A stretch of 64,000 nt of DNA from Bryum argenteum (taxonomy: Eukaryota > Streptophyta > Bryopsida > Bryales > Bryaceae). The notes below the pieces were generated by a model. It was not told the origin of the DNA, did no database searches, and saw only the letters and a list, made by a program, of their open reading frames with translations. Location of the stretch: NCBI GenBank assembly GCA_037043015.1, contig CM073323.1, positions 25,944,758 through 26,008,757 of the forward strand, given 5' to 3'. The translations under genes were made by a program, and so were the position numbers. This document shows, in pieces, positions 40,620 through 54,182 of this stretch (its first letter is position 1; every line of letters begins with the position of its first letter).

Positions 40620-42359
40620 ATTCTTTCTATAAATAATGATCAAGACAAATTGAAAGATCCATTTTTTTTATATGATCATCTTCTCATGATTAAAACAGAA
40701 TCGAGATTAGATTTTGTTTACATGAATAAATTATCATCATGTATTTGAGGCAAATTGGAACGGCAATTGTCCATATATGTATAAATTGTTTTCTTGTGAT
40801 TAAAAAAATCTGAATACTAGACTTTTTGTGTAAAAATAAACTATTCTTGTTGTATGACTGAGGTAGTTTGAATATAAGGTTCTCTATGTATGAACAAACT
40901 ATTGACTTTTCCTATAATTGAGACATTTTGGATACAAGATTCCCTTTCTGTAGGTAACCTATTGTCTTATGATTGAAAAATCCCAAACGTAATATTCTCT
41001 TTGTACAAAAAAGTTATTGTCGTATGACACGGATATATGTCGAAACTATATTTTATTAGTATAAATCAACCATTATCCTATGAAAGGAACAATCTCGATA
41101 CAAGATTCTTCTTTGTATGAATGGGCTATTGTTGCATGACTCAAAAAACTTGGATACAATATTTGATTTGTACAAATAAACCATTGTTCTATGACTAGGA
41201 CAATCAAAATAAGATATTCTCTTTGTATAAATACATTATTGACATATAACTAAGGCAACTACGATACCAAACCACATTGTATGAATAAACACATTGTCTT
41301 ATGAACGGGACAATTGAGATACGAGATTCTTTCTGTTAGAATAGACTCCTAACATATCTTAGGGCAATCTGAACACAAAACTCTCCTTGTATGAATAAAC
41401 TTGTTGTCCTATGAATGGAACAGTCGGGGTAAAAGATTCTTTCTACTTCTGTAGACAATTAACATATCACTAGGACAATCACAGGATAAAAGATTCTTTC
41501 TACTTCAGTAGACTATTAACATATCATTAGGGCAATCACAGTACCAAAGTTTCCTTGTATGAATAAACCATTGTCATTGTCCTATAAATTGGACAGTCGA
41601 GGGTAGAAGATTATTTCTAATTGAATATAATATTTACATATCCTACGCCAATTTGGATACCAAATTCTCCTTGTATTAATAAACCATTGTCCTAAGAATG
41701 GGACGTAAAGAGAAAGAAGAGTTTTTTTGTTTGAATGAGACAGTTTGGATATAGTAATTTCTCTAACTGAGACAGTTTGGATACAATATTCTTTCTAATT
41801 GACATGGTATGGATACAATATTCTCTCTACCTGAGATAGTTTGGATACAAGATTCTCTTTTTGTAAATAACCTATTGTTTTATGATTGAGAAAATCCGAA
41901 TATAATATTCTTCTACAAACAGATTATTGTTGTATGACTGAGATAATCTGAAGAGAATATTTTATTTGTATGAATAAACCATTGTCCTATGATTGGAACA
42001 ATCTAGATAGAAGACTCTTCTTTTTATAAGTAACCTAACGTCCTATGATTTGATTAATCCAAATAGAAGATTCTCTTTGTATATATAGACTATTGTTGTA
42101 TGACGGGGACAATTTGGATACAATATTTTATGTGTACAAATAAACTATTGTTCTATGGCTAAGACTATATGAATACAACATTTTCCATGTATGAATAAAA
42201 TATTGATATATCATTAGGACAATCTTGATACAAAATTTTCTTTGTGTGAAGAACCCATTGTCCTATGACTGAGACAATCCGGATACAAGATTCTCTCTCT
42301 GGAATAATCTATTGTAGTATAACTGATAGAGAGATTTTCAATACAAGATTTTCTAAATA
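40620..42359. repeat. Degenerate ~111-bp satellite, left block
   Basis: Diverged copies and half-copies of the satellite that is clearer at 43.7-47.3 kb: TTCTCTTTGTATGAATAAAC, CATTGTCCTATGA, GGGACAAT and TAACATATCACTAGGGCAAT recur, some at roughly half-unit spacing. No coding signal. Confidence 0.85.
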
Positions 42360-43735
42360 TGAATTAACCAACTAAACCATTGGTCCTATAACTAACTAAA
42401 GATAGTTTGAATACAAGATTCTCTTTGTATGAACTATAGATTTTTTATCCAGACAATTTGGATAGATAAATAAACTGTTATTTTTTAACTAATACGGTTT
42501 GAAACTTTGGATACTCAATTGTCTTAATTTACATAAATTGTTCTTCTATGATTGTATATAGATCTAATTTTTTGTAAATGAATAAAATATCATCCCATTC
42601 AAAACTTGATGGTTTTAATTATATAAAAGAGTGATTTAGGGCAAAGTCCAACCACAATCTAGTTGGTTTATTTCTCTTGGATTTATCTTAAAACAATTTA
42701 TTTTAATTATTTTAATTTTTTGAAGTAGATCAAATGTATAGTTCTTGAAGAGTTAGCATCTACCCATAGATTTCAATGTTATTTTTCGGGGTTGAAATCT
42801 AGTTTAAGCTTAGACTCTGTAGTAGAACCCATGAAGTTTTGGAAACATGACATGCATATTGTGTAAGAGGTCAAACGTTAACTTATTTTCATTGTAACAT
42901 TTGGGTTAAATTGAGTAACTAATGTGCAAAGCTATCATGTTAGCCAAGGAACTTCTTCACTGATATTTTTGGATACAAAGGTGGTTTTGAGACGTATGTG
43001 ATCAACTTTCTAGTTGGTGATTTTCTAACTGTAATTTGTTTGTCGATAGCAGTTCTACTCTCCTACAAAATGATGAAATTTTGAGTACTCTAAACACTAT
43101 GCTTCAATTAACAAAACACCATGAGCTAAATTTCAATCTACATTCAATTTAATCATTACTAGATTGTACAATGAACATTATCTTTACATACATTTATAGA
43201 AAATTGTGTTTCTAGTCTAAAAATCACAAGGACGTTCAAGGGCCCACAAATACAAAACCCCATTGCATTCATTTCTATCACACTGCTTGTGCTTTTAGCA
43301 AACAAACTAAGTACTTAGAGAATCTCACCCATTCACATAAGTACATCAGTCGAATGACTCATCTCTTATTCAAACTGTAATGTTACTCATATTTCACTTG
43401 TCTATCCTCAGAGGGGTTAGTAGCCTTCCACCATCAACCCTATTGCCAAGGGGCAATCAAACAACGGGCATTTTATTCACACCAACCTCAAAAGTGGTCT
43501 CGTGTTATAATTTTCTCAAATCTTAAAATCATATTTATGCACATTTTGTATAGATGCCATGTTTGAGAACAAAATTTGCAAAACTAGATATTGAGATGAC
43601 AAGATGAGACTTAGTATTTGACACGGCAAATTTTTTCAAGTGTTCCATTTAATGGCAGTAAGCACTCGGTGCACCACAAGTATGCAAGAGATGACAAGAC
43701 TTTGACCGGCAGAGATCAGGTGGTAAAAGGCAAAT
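42360..43735. repeat. Duplicated spacer block, copy 1
   Basis: Matches 47310-49310 in the same orientation: AACCATTGGTCCT, TTTACATAAATTGTT, GTTTAAGCTTAGACT, ACATGACATGCATAT, CTAATGTGCAAAGCTATCAT and GGCAGTAAGCACTCGGTGC occur in the same order. No gene is recognised in it. Confidence 0.85.
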
Positions 43736-46700
43736 TTTCACTAGTCAAAACCAAATTCTCCTTGTATGATTAAAGCCATTGTCCTATAAATAGAACAATT
43801 GAGGTAGAATATTCTTTCGGTAGACTATTAACATATGACTAGGGCAATCACAATATTAAATTCTCCTTGTATAAATAAACCCATTGTCCTATGCATGAGA
43901 CAGTCAGGTGTAGAAGATTCTTTCAGTTTGAATGGACTATTCACATGTCTTAGGGCAATTTGGGTACAAAATTCTCCTCGTATGAATAAAGACATTGTCC
44001 TATGCATGCGACAGTGAGGGGTAGAAGATTCTTTCTGTTTGAATGGACTATTCACATATCCTAGGGCAATTTGAGTACCAAATTTTCCTTGTGTGAATAA
44101 AGACATTGTCCTATGCATGCGATAGTCACAGGTACAAGATTCTTTCTGATTGAATGGACTACTCACATATCCTAAGGCAATTTGAGTAACCAAATTCTCC
44201 TTGTATGAATAAAGTCATTATCCTATGCATGCGACAGTCAGGGGTACAATATTCTTTCTGTTTAAATGGTCTATTCATATATCCTAGGGTAATTTGGCCA
44301 TCAAATTCTCCTTGTATGAATAAACTATTGTCTTATGAAAGAGACATTCACAGATAGAAGATTCTTTCTTTATTTATATAATATTTACATATCCAACGCC
44401 ATTCTATATAAAAAAAATTCTTGTATGAATAAATCATTCTCCTATACATGGGACAGTCAGGGGTTGAAGACTCTTCCTATTTGAATGGACTACTCACATA
44501 TCCTAGGGCAATTTGTGTACCAAATTCTTCTTCTATGAGGAAATCATTATCTTATGCATGGGACATGTAGGGGTAGAAGATTCTTTCTCTTTGAAAGGAC
44601 TATTCATATATCCTAGGGCAATTTGAGTACCAAATTTGCCTTATATGAATAAAGCCATTATCCTATTCATGCAACAATCGGGGGTAGAAGATTGTTTCCG
44701 TTGAAATGGACTACTCACATATTTTAGGACAATTTGGGTACCAAAAAGTCCTTATATGAATAAACCACTGTCCTATGAAGAAAACATTTAGGGATAGAAG
44801 ATTCTTTTTGTTTTTATAGAGTACTTACATACCATACACCATTTTGGATACGAAATTCTCCTTGTTTGAATGAATCACTGTTCAATGCATGCAACAGTAC
44901 GGGGTAAAAGATTATTTCTGTTTGAATAAACTATTCATATATCCTAAGGCAATTTGGGTACCAATTTCACCTTGTATGAATATAGCCATTGTTCTATGCA
45001 TTGGTCAGTAAGGGGTAGAAGATTATTTTTTTTAAATGGAATAATCACATATCCTAGGGTACTTTGGGTACCAACTTCTCCTTGTATGAATAAAGACATT
45101 GACCTATGCTTGCGACAGTCAGGGTTGAAGATTCTTTCTATTTGAATGGACTACTGACATATTCTAGGACAGTTTGGGTACCAAATTCACCTTTTATGAA
45201 TAAAGACATGTTCCTATGCATGCACCAATCAGGGGTAAAAGATTCTTTCTATTTGAATGGACTTCTCATATATCCTAGGGTAATCTGGGTACCATATTCA
45301 CCTTATATGAATAAAGACATTGTTCTATGCATGCGAAAGTCAGGTGTAGAAGACTCTTTTTGTTTGAATGGACTATTCACATATCCTAAGGCAATTTTGG
45401 TACCGAATTCTCTTTATATAAATAAACCATTGTCATATGAATTGAACATTTAGGGATAGAAGATTCTTTCTGTTTCTATAGAATATTTACATATCTTACG
45501 CCATTCAAGATACGAAATTCTCCTTGTATGAGTAAACCATTATCATATGCATGAGACACTTAGGGGTAGAAGATTCTTTCAGTTAAAATGGACTTTGCAC
45601 ATATCCTAGAGCAATTTGGGTACCAAATTCTTCTTGTATCAATTAAGACATTGTCCCATGCATGCAACAATGCGTAGTAGAAGATTATTTATGTTTGAAC
45701 GAAGTATTCACATATCCTGGGGCAATCTGGGTACAAAATTATCCTTGTATGAATATAGCCATTGTCCTATGAATAGAACATGTAGGGGTAGAAGATTCTT
45801 TCTTTTTGAACGGACTATTCACATATCCTAGGGCAAGTTGGGTACCAATTCTCATTGTATGAATAATGATATTGTCCTATGCATGCAACAGTCAGTGGTA
45901 GAAGATTCTTTTTGTTTGAATGGACTATTCACATATCCTAAGGCAATTAGGGTACTAAATTCTCCTTGTATGAATTAACCATTGTCCTATGAATGAGACA
46001 TTCACGGATAGAAAATTCTTTCTGTTTGAATAGAATATTTACATATCCTACACCATTCTGGATACCAAATTTTCCTTGCATGAATAAACCATTGTCTTAT
46101 GAATGGGACATTCATGGATTGAAGATTCTTTTTGTTTGAATGGACTATTTCTATACTCTAGCGCAATGTGAATAACAAGGTCTTCATGTATGAATAAACC
46201 ATTATCCTATGCATGCAACAATGAGGTGTAGAAGATTTTTTTTGTTTGAATGGACTACTCATATATCCTATGGCAATGTGGATACAAAATTATTCTTGTA
46301 TGAATAAACCATTATCCTATGCATGCGAGTGTCATGGGTAGAAGATTCTTTCAGTTCGACTGAACTATTCACGTATTCTATGGCAATTTGGGTACCAAAT
46401 TCTCCTTGTATGATTGAAGCCATTTAGGCTTGAATGGACTAGTCCGGGTTGAATATTCTCTATATTTCAATAGACTATTAACCCCTAAACGCCCAAGGGG
46501 GGTAAAGCTCCTAACAATTGGTAATAATGCTGATGTTTTCAAAACTGCGTAAAAACAAATAAAAGATGAAAATAGAAAATCCAACCGTATGATTTTCTTT
46601 GGAGCATGGCAATTAGTATGACCGCCAAGTTGCATGCCATTTGGAGGTATGGATTTCAAGATCCATGCAAAAAAGGGGTGAAGATCACACCACCAAAACT

Positions 46701-47309
46701 TTCATGAAAAATCTCTTTCGTCCACTCTCACAAATTGAGGATCAAGGTTTTTACTATTTATCCAAGGAGGGAGTAGAGTAAACCCACCGAGGAGTTGAGC
46801 AAAAAAAACGGCGGATGAAAAATCGATGGAATGAAAGCGGGGTTGTGCACCAAAGACGGAGCCTCACATCCAGAATGTCGAAAAACGACACTGTGGGCGC
46901 TTAAGGGTTAAGATATCACTAGGGCAATCACAGTTCCAAATTTTCTTGTATAAATTATTTTTTTGTCATTGTCCTATTTATTGGACAGTCGAGGGTAGAA
47001 GATTCTTTTTGTTTGAATAGAATATTTACATATCCTACGCCAATCTAGATACCAAATTCTCCTTGTATGAATAAACCATTCTCTTCTGAATAGGACAATC
47101 AAGGGTAGAAGATTTTTTCTATTTAAATGGACTATTCACATATCATAGGGCACTCTGGGTACCAAATTCTCCTTGTATGAATAAAGCCATTGTCCTATGA
47201 ATGGAATAGTCGGGGTAGAAGTTTCATTATGTTTATGGTACTACAAAAGACTAAAGACTACAGTGGTATGATTTACAAGGACAAAGTGGAACAAGATTTT
47301 CTGTTTGAT
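43736..47309. repeat. ~111-bp satellite, right block
   Basis: About thirty units of the pattern TTCTCCTTGTATGAATAAA, CATTGTCCTATGCATG, GACAGTCAGGGGTAGAAGAT, TCTTTCTGTTTGAATGGACT, ATTCACATATCCTAGGGCAA, TTTGGGTACCAAA. Successive GGGCAATTT starts at 43953, 44064 and about 44175 give the 111-bp period. Translated peptides such as NGLFTYPRAIWVP repeat with the array and do not mark a gene. Interrupted by a TTAA-type element at 46478-46911. Confidence 0.93.
46478..46911. mobile_element. TTAA-flanked miniature element 3 (434 bp) inside the satellite
   Basis: Left end TTAACCCCTAAACGCCCA; right end, inverted, TTAACCCTTAAGCGCCCA (16/18). Outside the element the sequence reads TAGACTA-TTAA on the left and TTAA-GATATCACTAGGGCAAT on the right. 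Uninterrupted satellite units read GACTATTAACATATCA followed by CTAGGGCAATCA (for example 41506-41530 and 43820-43850), so one TTAA became two. The interior has no coding frame and differs from the 54-kb copies. Confidence 0.88.
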
Positions 47310-49310
47310 TAATTCAAATAAACCATTGGTCTTGTGACTAAGATAGCTTAGATAAAAGATTCTCTTTGTATAATTTTACTACAGATTTTTGACCAAAACA
47401 ATTTGCTTACCTTATTAAATCGCGATCTTTTAACGGAGATGGTTTAAAACTTTGGAACGATTCTTGATGGTCTTAATTTACATAAATCGTTTTTCTATGA
47501 TTGTATGTGGATTTTAATTATTTGTTCATAAACAAAATATCACCTCATAACTATGACACGTTGGAAATGGGATTTTGCATATAGGAATAAACGAACACCC
47601 TTTGACTTAGATAAAATAAAAAGTAAATAATTTTTTATGCATGAACTATCTCTCCATGAGTGAGACCTACTAAATGTTGATTCATTTATATGCATGAACT
47701 ATTTCCATATGACTTAAACAAAGCGGGAACTAGATTTGTTGTATATGGATAAAGATCACTCCATGACTAAGACACACTCAACGTTAAATCTCCACTCGCT
47801 CATGAACTTTTGTTTCATGAATGGGAGACAATGAAAATTAGTTTATTTGTATAGTTGATAAATAAATCATCTCTCTATTTATGAGAAAAATTGAAAACAT
47901 CAATCCTCTTTATATAAATAAACTATTTCCTATATTTGAGCCAAATTGCAAGGTTTTCCTTTTACAAGTAAACTATCTTATCTCGATTGAGACATATTGA
48001 AATTCAAATTCTTGCTATATGAATAAAACATCCTCCTAAAATCCCATGATTGAGACAAACTCGGAGTATTTTTATTATGATATTTTAATGTATAAATGGA
48101 ATACTAGGATCTCTGAGAAAGATATCAAATGTAGGGCCCCAATATGTAGGTTGTGAAACATGGGAGATGTTTTGTCATGATTGCAAGTTTTTTATTTGAA
48201 ACACATTTAAAATTTAATGATTTTAATCATATATGAGAGTGATCTTAGGGCAACATCCAACCACAATCTAGTTAAATTTTTTCTAATAGATGTATCTTGG
48301 AATAAAATTTTCAATGCTTTTAAAAAAAAAAAAAAAAAAGTAAAAAAATAAATAAATAAATCAATGCATATTTCTTGAGGAGCTGCATCTATGTTCCGTT
48401 TTCAACACTATTTTTTGGGGTGAATTCTAGTTTAAGGTTAGACTTTGTAGTAGAAACCATGATGTTTGGAGACATGACATGCATATTTGTGCAAGAGGTC
48501 TAGAGTAGAACTATTTTCCATTGTAAAATTTGGATTAAATTGGCTAACTAATGTGCAAAGCTATCATGTTAGCCAAGAAAATTCTTCGCTGATATTTTTG
48601 GATACAAAGGTGGTATTGAGATGTACGTGAACAACTTTCTAGTTGGTGATTTTCAAATTGTAATTGCTTCGCTGATAGCATTTCTACTCTTCTAATTATT
48701 TTTTGAAATTTTGTAAATTTTTTTGAGTACTTATACATTATGCTCTCACAATTTACGAAGCCAAATTCCAATCTACATTCAATCTATTACTAGATTGTAC
48801 AATAAAGATCATCTTTACATACAATTATAACACTTTCAAGAAAATTGTGTTTCTAGCCTAAAAACGAGAAGGAAGTATAGGGCCCCAAGAATTCAATACT
48901 TCATTGCACTCATTGCTAGTGCGAATAGCAAACAAAGTAACAAACATCACTCCAAATACTCATCTCCTATTCGAGTTGTAATTTTACTCAAATTTATTTG
49001 TCTACTGTGAGAGGCGTTAGTAGTCCTACACCATGTGAGTCAGTCAAACAACGGGCATTTTATTCACGCCAACCTCAAAAGTCTACTTGTGTTCTTATAC
49101 ATTTTGTATAGGAAGGTGGCATGATTGAGAACAGAATTTGCGAAACTAGAGATTGCGATGACAAGATGAGACGTGGTCATTTGACACCTCGAATTTTTTT
49201 CAGGTGGTCCAATTAATGGCAGTAAGCACTCGGTGCGCCACAAGTATGCGAGAGACGACAAGACTTTGTACGGGGCGATAAAAGGCGAATTCTCAATAGT
49301 CAATCACTTG
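47310..49310. repeat. Duplicated spacer block, copy 2
   Basis: The longer copy of 42360-43735, with roughly 600 bp more (about 47570-48080) made of AATAAACTATT-type low-complexity units. Contains an A-run at 48321-48339. No gene seen. Confidence 0.8.
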
Positions 49311-49755
49311 ATGATCTGACCATGTCAGTGCGATTGACATTCAGCCATTGTTTGTGGTCCATGCATTATTGTCCTATTGACCATGTTTTTTGAGCCATCC
49401 TCACATGTTTCAAATAACATATAATAATCCATATTCTTTATATGTGATTTTGGTGATGACATAAGAATGAATAAAAAATAATCTTATTTGAGATTGTCAT
49501 GGATAGAGTATTTGTTTGAGTGCTTTAACATGCATTGTACAACACCTAATGAATTCCATATTTCAAATAAGACATAATAATCCATTCTTTAGAAGTAGCA
49601 TAACTATGTGATTGTGGTGATCGACATAACAAAGATGTGCTACCATAGGAAAAGAAAAAATAATCTTATTTAAGATTGTCATGGATAGAGTATTTGTTTG
49701 AATGTTTTTACATGCATGGTACAGCAAATACGTAAGAACACCAAACCCTTGTAAG
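49311..49755. other. Spacer with an internal direct repeat
   Basis: AATAATCTTATTTGAGATTG, then TCATGGATAGAGTATTTGTT, occurs twice (about 49480 and 49660) with matching flanks, giving a ~180-bp direct duplication. No gene. Confidence 0.6.
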
Positions 49756-50688
49756 TTAACCCCTAAAAATCGAGGAAAACCGATTCGGTTTTCTGAGATT
49801 TCGGGCAGCTCATTTTAAGCATTTAAATTGATATTTTTGCCTAAGATTTTTATTGGGTGCTCCTCATACAGTAATGTGTATGTGGTAAAATTTTCAAAGT
49901 CAAATTTTAATTTTATAACCTTCACCTAGAAATTTTAGGTTTCAAGTCCTAAACGGGCAGGTTAAAATAATTTTTTTTAATTTTTTTTTTTTTAGAATCA
50001 TGTTCATTAACAAATTACTATTCAAATTCCAAAGTATCCGAAGTCAAAAAGTTTACCAATTTTACAAGGGCAGCCTCCAAAACTTTCAAAAACAATCTTC
50101 ACAATTTCTAGTAATTTTGCAATTTTTCTTTCAAAAATTGCCAAAATTCGAGATTTTGGATTTTTCCAAGATTTTTTTTTTCAAAATTCACATTATCATA
50201 AATGCACCTTCTCACCGTCGAGATTTTTCTCAAACTAAATATATCATACGTGGTGCTTGTTTTACTATATGGTTGTTTTTAGACCTTCTTTCATAAAATA
50301 TTTTACATTAAGGTCAAAAAGTGGAATTGGTCTCTAAAATTTTGCATGAGCATACCCAACTTGATTACCTACATGAAAAAAAATGAGGGAAAAATATTTG
50401 GAATAACAATCATCAAGTTGCCCTTGGCACCATTTAGACAATGCCTCTCACGCAACGGCAAAAAAAAGTGTTGGTCAAACTTTGATTGTTATGATCTCAC
50501 AAATGACAAACATCCAACGGTTGAAATTTTGACCAGTCCTTTGTATACAAGTTAGGTGCAAGATCTTACGGTTCAAAGTCTAAAACAAGAAAAAAAAGTT
50601 TCTCCATTTCCCCATTTCCCAACGAAGGTGAAAAATGGCAGTTTTTGGTTCTGGAGGTCGAGGAAACCCCTGGATTTTTAGGGGTTAA
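49756..50688. mobile_element. TTAA-flanked element 4 (933 bp), longest of the set
   Basis: Left end TTAACCCCTAAAAATC at 49756 is identical, inverted, to the right end at 50673-50688 (16/16). TTAA is at both edges. It contains GTTATGATCTCACAAATGA, CATCCAACGGTTGAAATTTT and CAAGATCTTACGGTTC (50487-50573), shared with the 13.6- and 54.4-kb elements. An open frame at 50000-50296 is low complexity (Phe/Gln/Lys-rich) and does not look like a transposase. A non-autonomous element. Confidence 0.85.
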
Positions 50689-51621
50689 GTCTGGCGTGAA
50701 TAAAATGCCCGTTTGACCTACCCTTGATGATATGCCCATAAGACATGACAACAATGACATAGAACTACTAACCCCTCTCACAGTGGACACTATAACCTGT
50801 AGCCATTAAAACTAGTAGCTTAATATTTTTGTTATAGAAGTTATGGTTTGTTTGTTGGTTTACCACATATTGGTATAAATGCAGATTGTTGATCGACGTG
50901 GTCGTCACATTGTTGACGCATGGTGCAACACCTACTGATCAAGGCTAGGTAGGAACTAGCAGTGTGTTTGTCCATAGAAGAATTAGTGAATCCACCACAC
51001 TCAGGTGTTATGAGCTTCATGGACAAACATCTAATACGAACACTCTATTCACGCAAATCCCAATATAAGATTAAAACTCATCTTCTTTTGTAGACATGTC
51101 TAAAACCAATCATTTTTCCTACCCACCTAACCAAAAACTTTAGTCATATGAACATTTAAGCCATGATCAATTACTTCAATTAAAAAATTATTTCCAATTA
51201 TTGAAATCTTGAAGAAATACAAAATATCGTACTAGATGCATAAATGTACATTTGAATACCATCAATTAAATGCACGTCCATCCATCCGAGTAATTAAAGG
51301 CACGTCCATCTTCCTTCCTAGCTTACAAAAAACGTGGTTGAAATCGGCGATTACAACCCAAGACCAAATTTTCAAGAAGACAACGACATACACAAACGAA
51401 GTTGTACACAAACATAAATGTCCGTAAATGAGCGCGAGCGCGTACTGTAGCTCGGAAGACAGAAAACATGCCAGGTATATCTATTTGTCTGCAAGGACAC
51501 ATTCCTGTACAAAAGTCCACAATCAGACAATGCCATTCTGACTCATACATGACCAGGATAAAAGGCATATTTCACCCATTTTTGCCGAAAAAGTACACGT
51601 TAAATCTTAAAATATAGCCCC

Positions 51622-51622
<1 letters not shown>
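50689..51622. other. Intergenic with an inverted fragment of the 42/48-kb block
   Basis: 50690-50790 read on the minus strand (GCATTTTATTCACGCC, GAGAGGGGTTAGTAGT) matches 43400-43490 and 48990-49070. The rest has no recognised gene. 51430-51600 is less AT-rich and lies just before a long A-run. Confidence 0.5.

Positions 51623-51658
<36 letters not shown>
51623..51658 (+). repeat. Poly(A) tract of about 36 bases
   Basis: An A-run followed by GAAAAAGAAA. It could be the tail of an old retroposed transcript or SINE on the plus strand, but no body or target duplication was recognised. Confidence 0.7.
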
Positions 51659-51660
<2 letters not shown>

Positions 51661-53502
51661 AAAAGAAATTTACATGCTCCCTTAAATCATGTCATATGAG
51701 TTGCTAGAGGCTCACTCACAAGTATGTATGTTGCTAATTTAGTCGGCTAGAGTTTAATTACGAGGAACTCATCTTCGTATGATAGAAGTTGGTGGCGTAG
51801 CAACTTTTGGCATATGTTAAGGCACATGTTCCTATGCTATGAATGTTACAATTGGGTTACCATGTTTGATCCAAGATGTTTGAAAAACAATTCCCGTTTG
51901 AAACTAAGGTAATTGTTGTTCATTTCGGTTTATGGAAAAGTTTGTCCATCATGGATAAAGGTGTAATGGACTATTTTTTTATATTTTTTTTTAGTTTATT
52001 GATGTTTTATGAGTGGTAATTTTACATGTTGGTAAGAGCTCTAGGTGCTATCTCATGTAAGGTTATGAAACTGTTCAAATGCATATTTTTCATTGAGAGG
52101 TTTCAAGAAGAACTTCAAATTTCAATGTAATCACAACAAAAATGTTTGGATGTTAGATACATCTAAGGTAAATGGACCCATTCCCGACCAGGGACCCATA
52201 ACCGATTAAGCCCAATTCCTAGATTTCGAAAGAATAGATGTATGTCATTTGTACATTTGAGCATGTGATCGACTTTAGGTTCCAAGCAACTTTTCACTTT
52301 AAACAATTATAACTATTTGAATAATGCAAATAAAATCACGGAACTTTTTGCATTCAACAAGAACCTTATGTTTGCACACATGAAAATTTCTAAAAAGAAT
52401 ATATACCTTAATATCATATGCTAAAATCCTTAAGTGGTCGGTTATAGGTGCCTCTACCTTGTGCCTTGAGAAATTAACTCCATGAAGACTTTATTTGGAG
52501 TGTGACAAATTTGAACAGAAGTAAGTTATTTGGATCACAACCATATGATCTTGTACTAGTCTTATGGTAATTCATGTGGATCAATTCTTGAGTCATGCAC
52601 TTGCACAAATTGCACGATAAGAATGTACTAGTACTCAAAAAGCATCGCCAAAATGTATTGGTATCTTCAATTCAAAGTAGATATGCTACTAATGAACCTA
52701 TTGTGATAAAAAATTGTCACAAAGAAAATTTTTTCCCTTCATCTCAAAACGCCTTTGAACCCAAAATATATTGAAAGAAAAAAGTAAGCTCAAATAATGG
52801 CCTTGCAATGGTGAAAATCTACAAAGGAAAAACAACTCATAACTAAATTCCTTGCGCAAATGAATGTCATATTTTCCACCACATACTTTAGATTAGAATC
52901 CAATCCAATATTTAAGATTGAATTCTAATGGTATGTAATAGAGATGCATTTCCTCAAGAAACATGTATTTTTATAAAATGTTAGTTTAGATGCAAATTCA
53001 ATATCAATATCACCATACTAAAAAATCTTTCTTATAGAAATTTAACACAATATAACACTCAAGTAATAGTAAAGTCATTATTAACCAATTCTTCCCAAAA
53101 CACTGACTTGCTATGGTAAAACATGGAGCAAATTTTCATATTTTACGTAAGACCATTTCAATTTGGATGGATTTGCAATTGTTTCTGCAAACTTTAGACA
53201 CAATTTGGAATTCAACTCAATAAAATTTGTCAAAACAAGACTTTTGATTGGCAAGTAATGGCTTTTTGAAGAGCAATTCTGAAATCAAAATATGACATCG
53301 TAGAATATAATATGTCCAAAGAAATTTTCAAGTGGCGATTATAAGAGAATGATACTATTGTGTTAAAGTAGGAGAGGGCCAACAGCCAGTGAAAGAAACG
53401 TTAAAAAGTTGAGGCTCATCTATGAGAGGTTTTTGGCTTGCAATTTGGTGCAAGGTGTTGTGCACTTATCAAGTTTGACAAAAAAATAATAAAAAAGACA
53501 AG
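51659..53502. other. AT-rich gene-free DNA
   Basis: No gene, RNA gene or clear repeat seen on either strand across about 1.8 kb. Confidence 0.4.
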
Positions 53503-53785
53503 AGTTGAAGAGCCTAACGCAACCTCCGAAGAGCGTTAAGCAACCTGTGAGGAGTGAGGAGCGTTACGCAACCTCTGTAGAGCCTACGCAACCTCTGAAG
53601 ATCCTTATGCAACCTGTGAAGAGCCTTACGCAACCTCTACACAATCTCTAAAGAGCCTATACAACCTGTGAAGAGCCTACACAACCTTTGAAGATCCTTA
53701 CGCAACCTCTACACAACCTTTGAAGAGCCTATACAACCTCTGAAGAGCCTACGTAACCTCTCAAGATCCTTATGCAACCTCTCTG
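53503..53785. repeat. ~20-bp minisatellite
   Basis: About fourteen units of the form ACGCAACCTCTGAAGAGCCT with variants (AAGATCCTTATGCAACCTGT, ACACAACCTCT). No gene meaning. Confidence 0.85.
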
Positions 53786-54182
53786 ATGACTAAAGTAGAG
53801 AAATTGTGGCCAACTTGTAAACTTTACTCAACAATGACTGCTCTATGATTACGCATATATCAAGCACAACCTGTTGACCACCCTTAAAGTACCTCAACCT
53901 TGTGAATTGTTGACTCCCTAACAACAAAAGTCTTGAAAAAAATCACATATCTTAAACAATGACTTGGAAAACACCTCTTGGTTGTGTTTTTTCATTGCCG
54001 CTTTTGACAACGCCCTTACACTAAAAGAAAACCATGAGTAGTTATCAGCTTTAATCAATAACTATCCATTTGTCTTCGAAGGTTCACAAACATGGCAAAT
54101 AGTCATAAACACCATAATTCTTCTAAACTCAACAACCCAAAGATTTGGTGTTAAAAATATTCTAAAGTCTAAGAAGTAATTC

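Noticed and set aside
43828..45831. Open frames with NGLFTYP- and HCRMHRTMSLF-like repeats
   Set aside because: Products of the 111-bp satellite; the repeats drift and carry stops in most units.
50000..50296. 98-residue frame in the 933-bp TTAA element as a possible transposase
   Set aside because: Phe/Gln/Lys-rich low complexity, no acidic triad or zinc motif.
51430..51658. SINE or processed pseudogene ending in the A-run
   Set aside because: No A/B box, no tRNA-like head, no recognisable coding match and no target duplication found.
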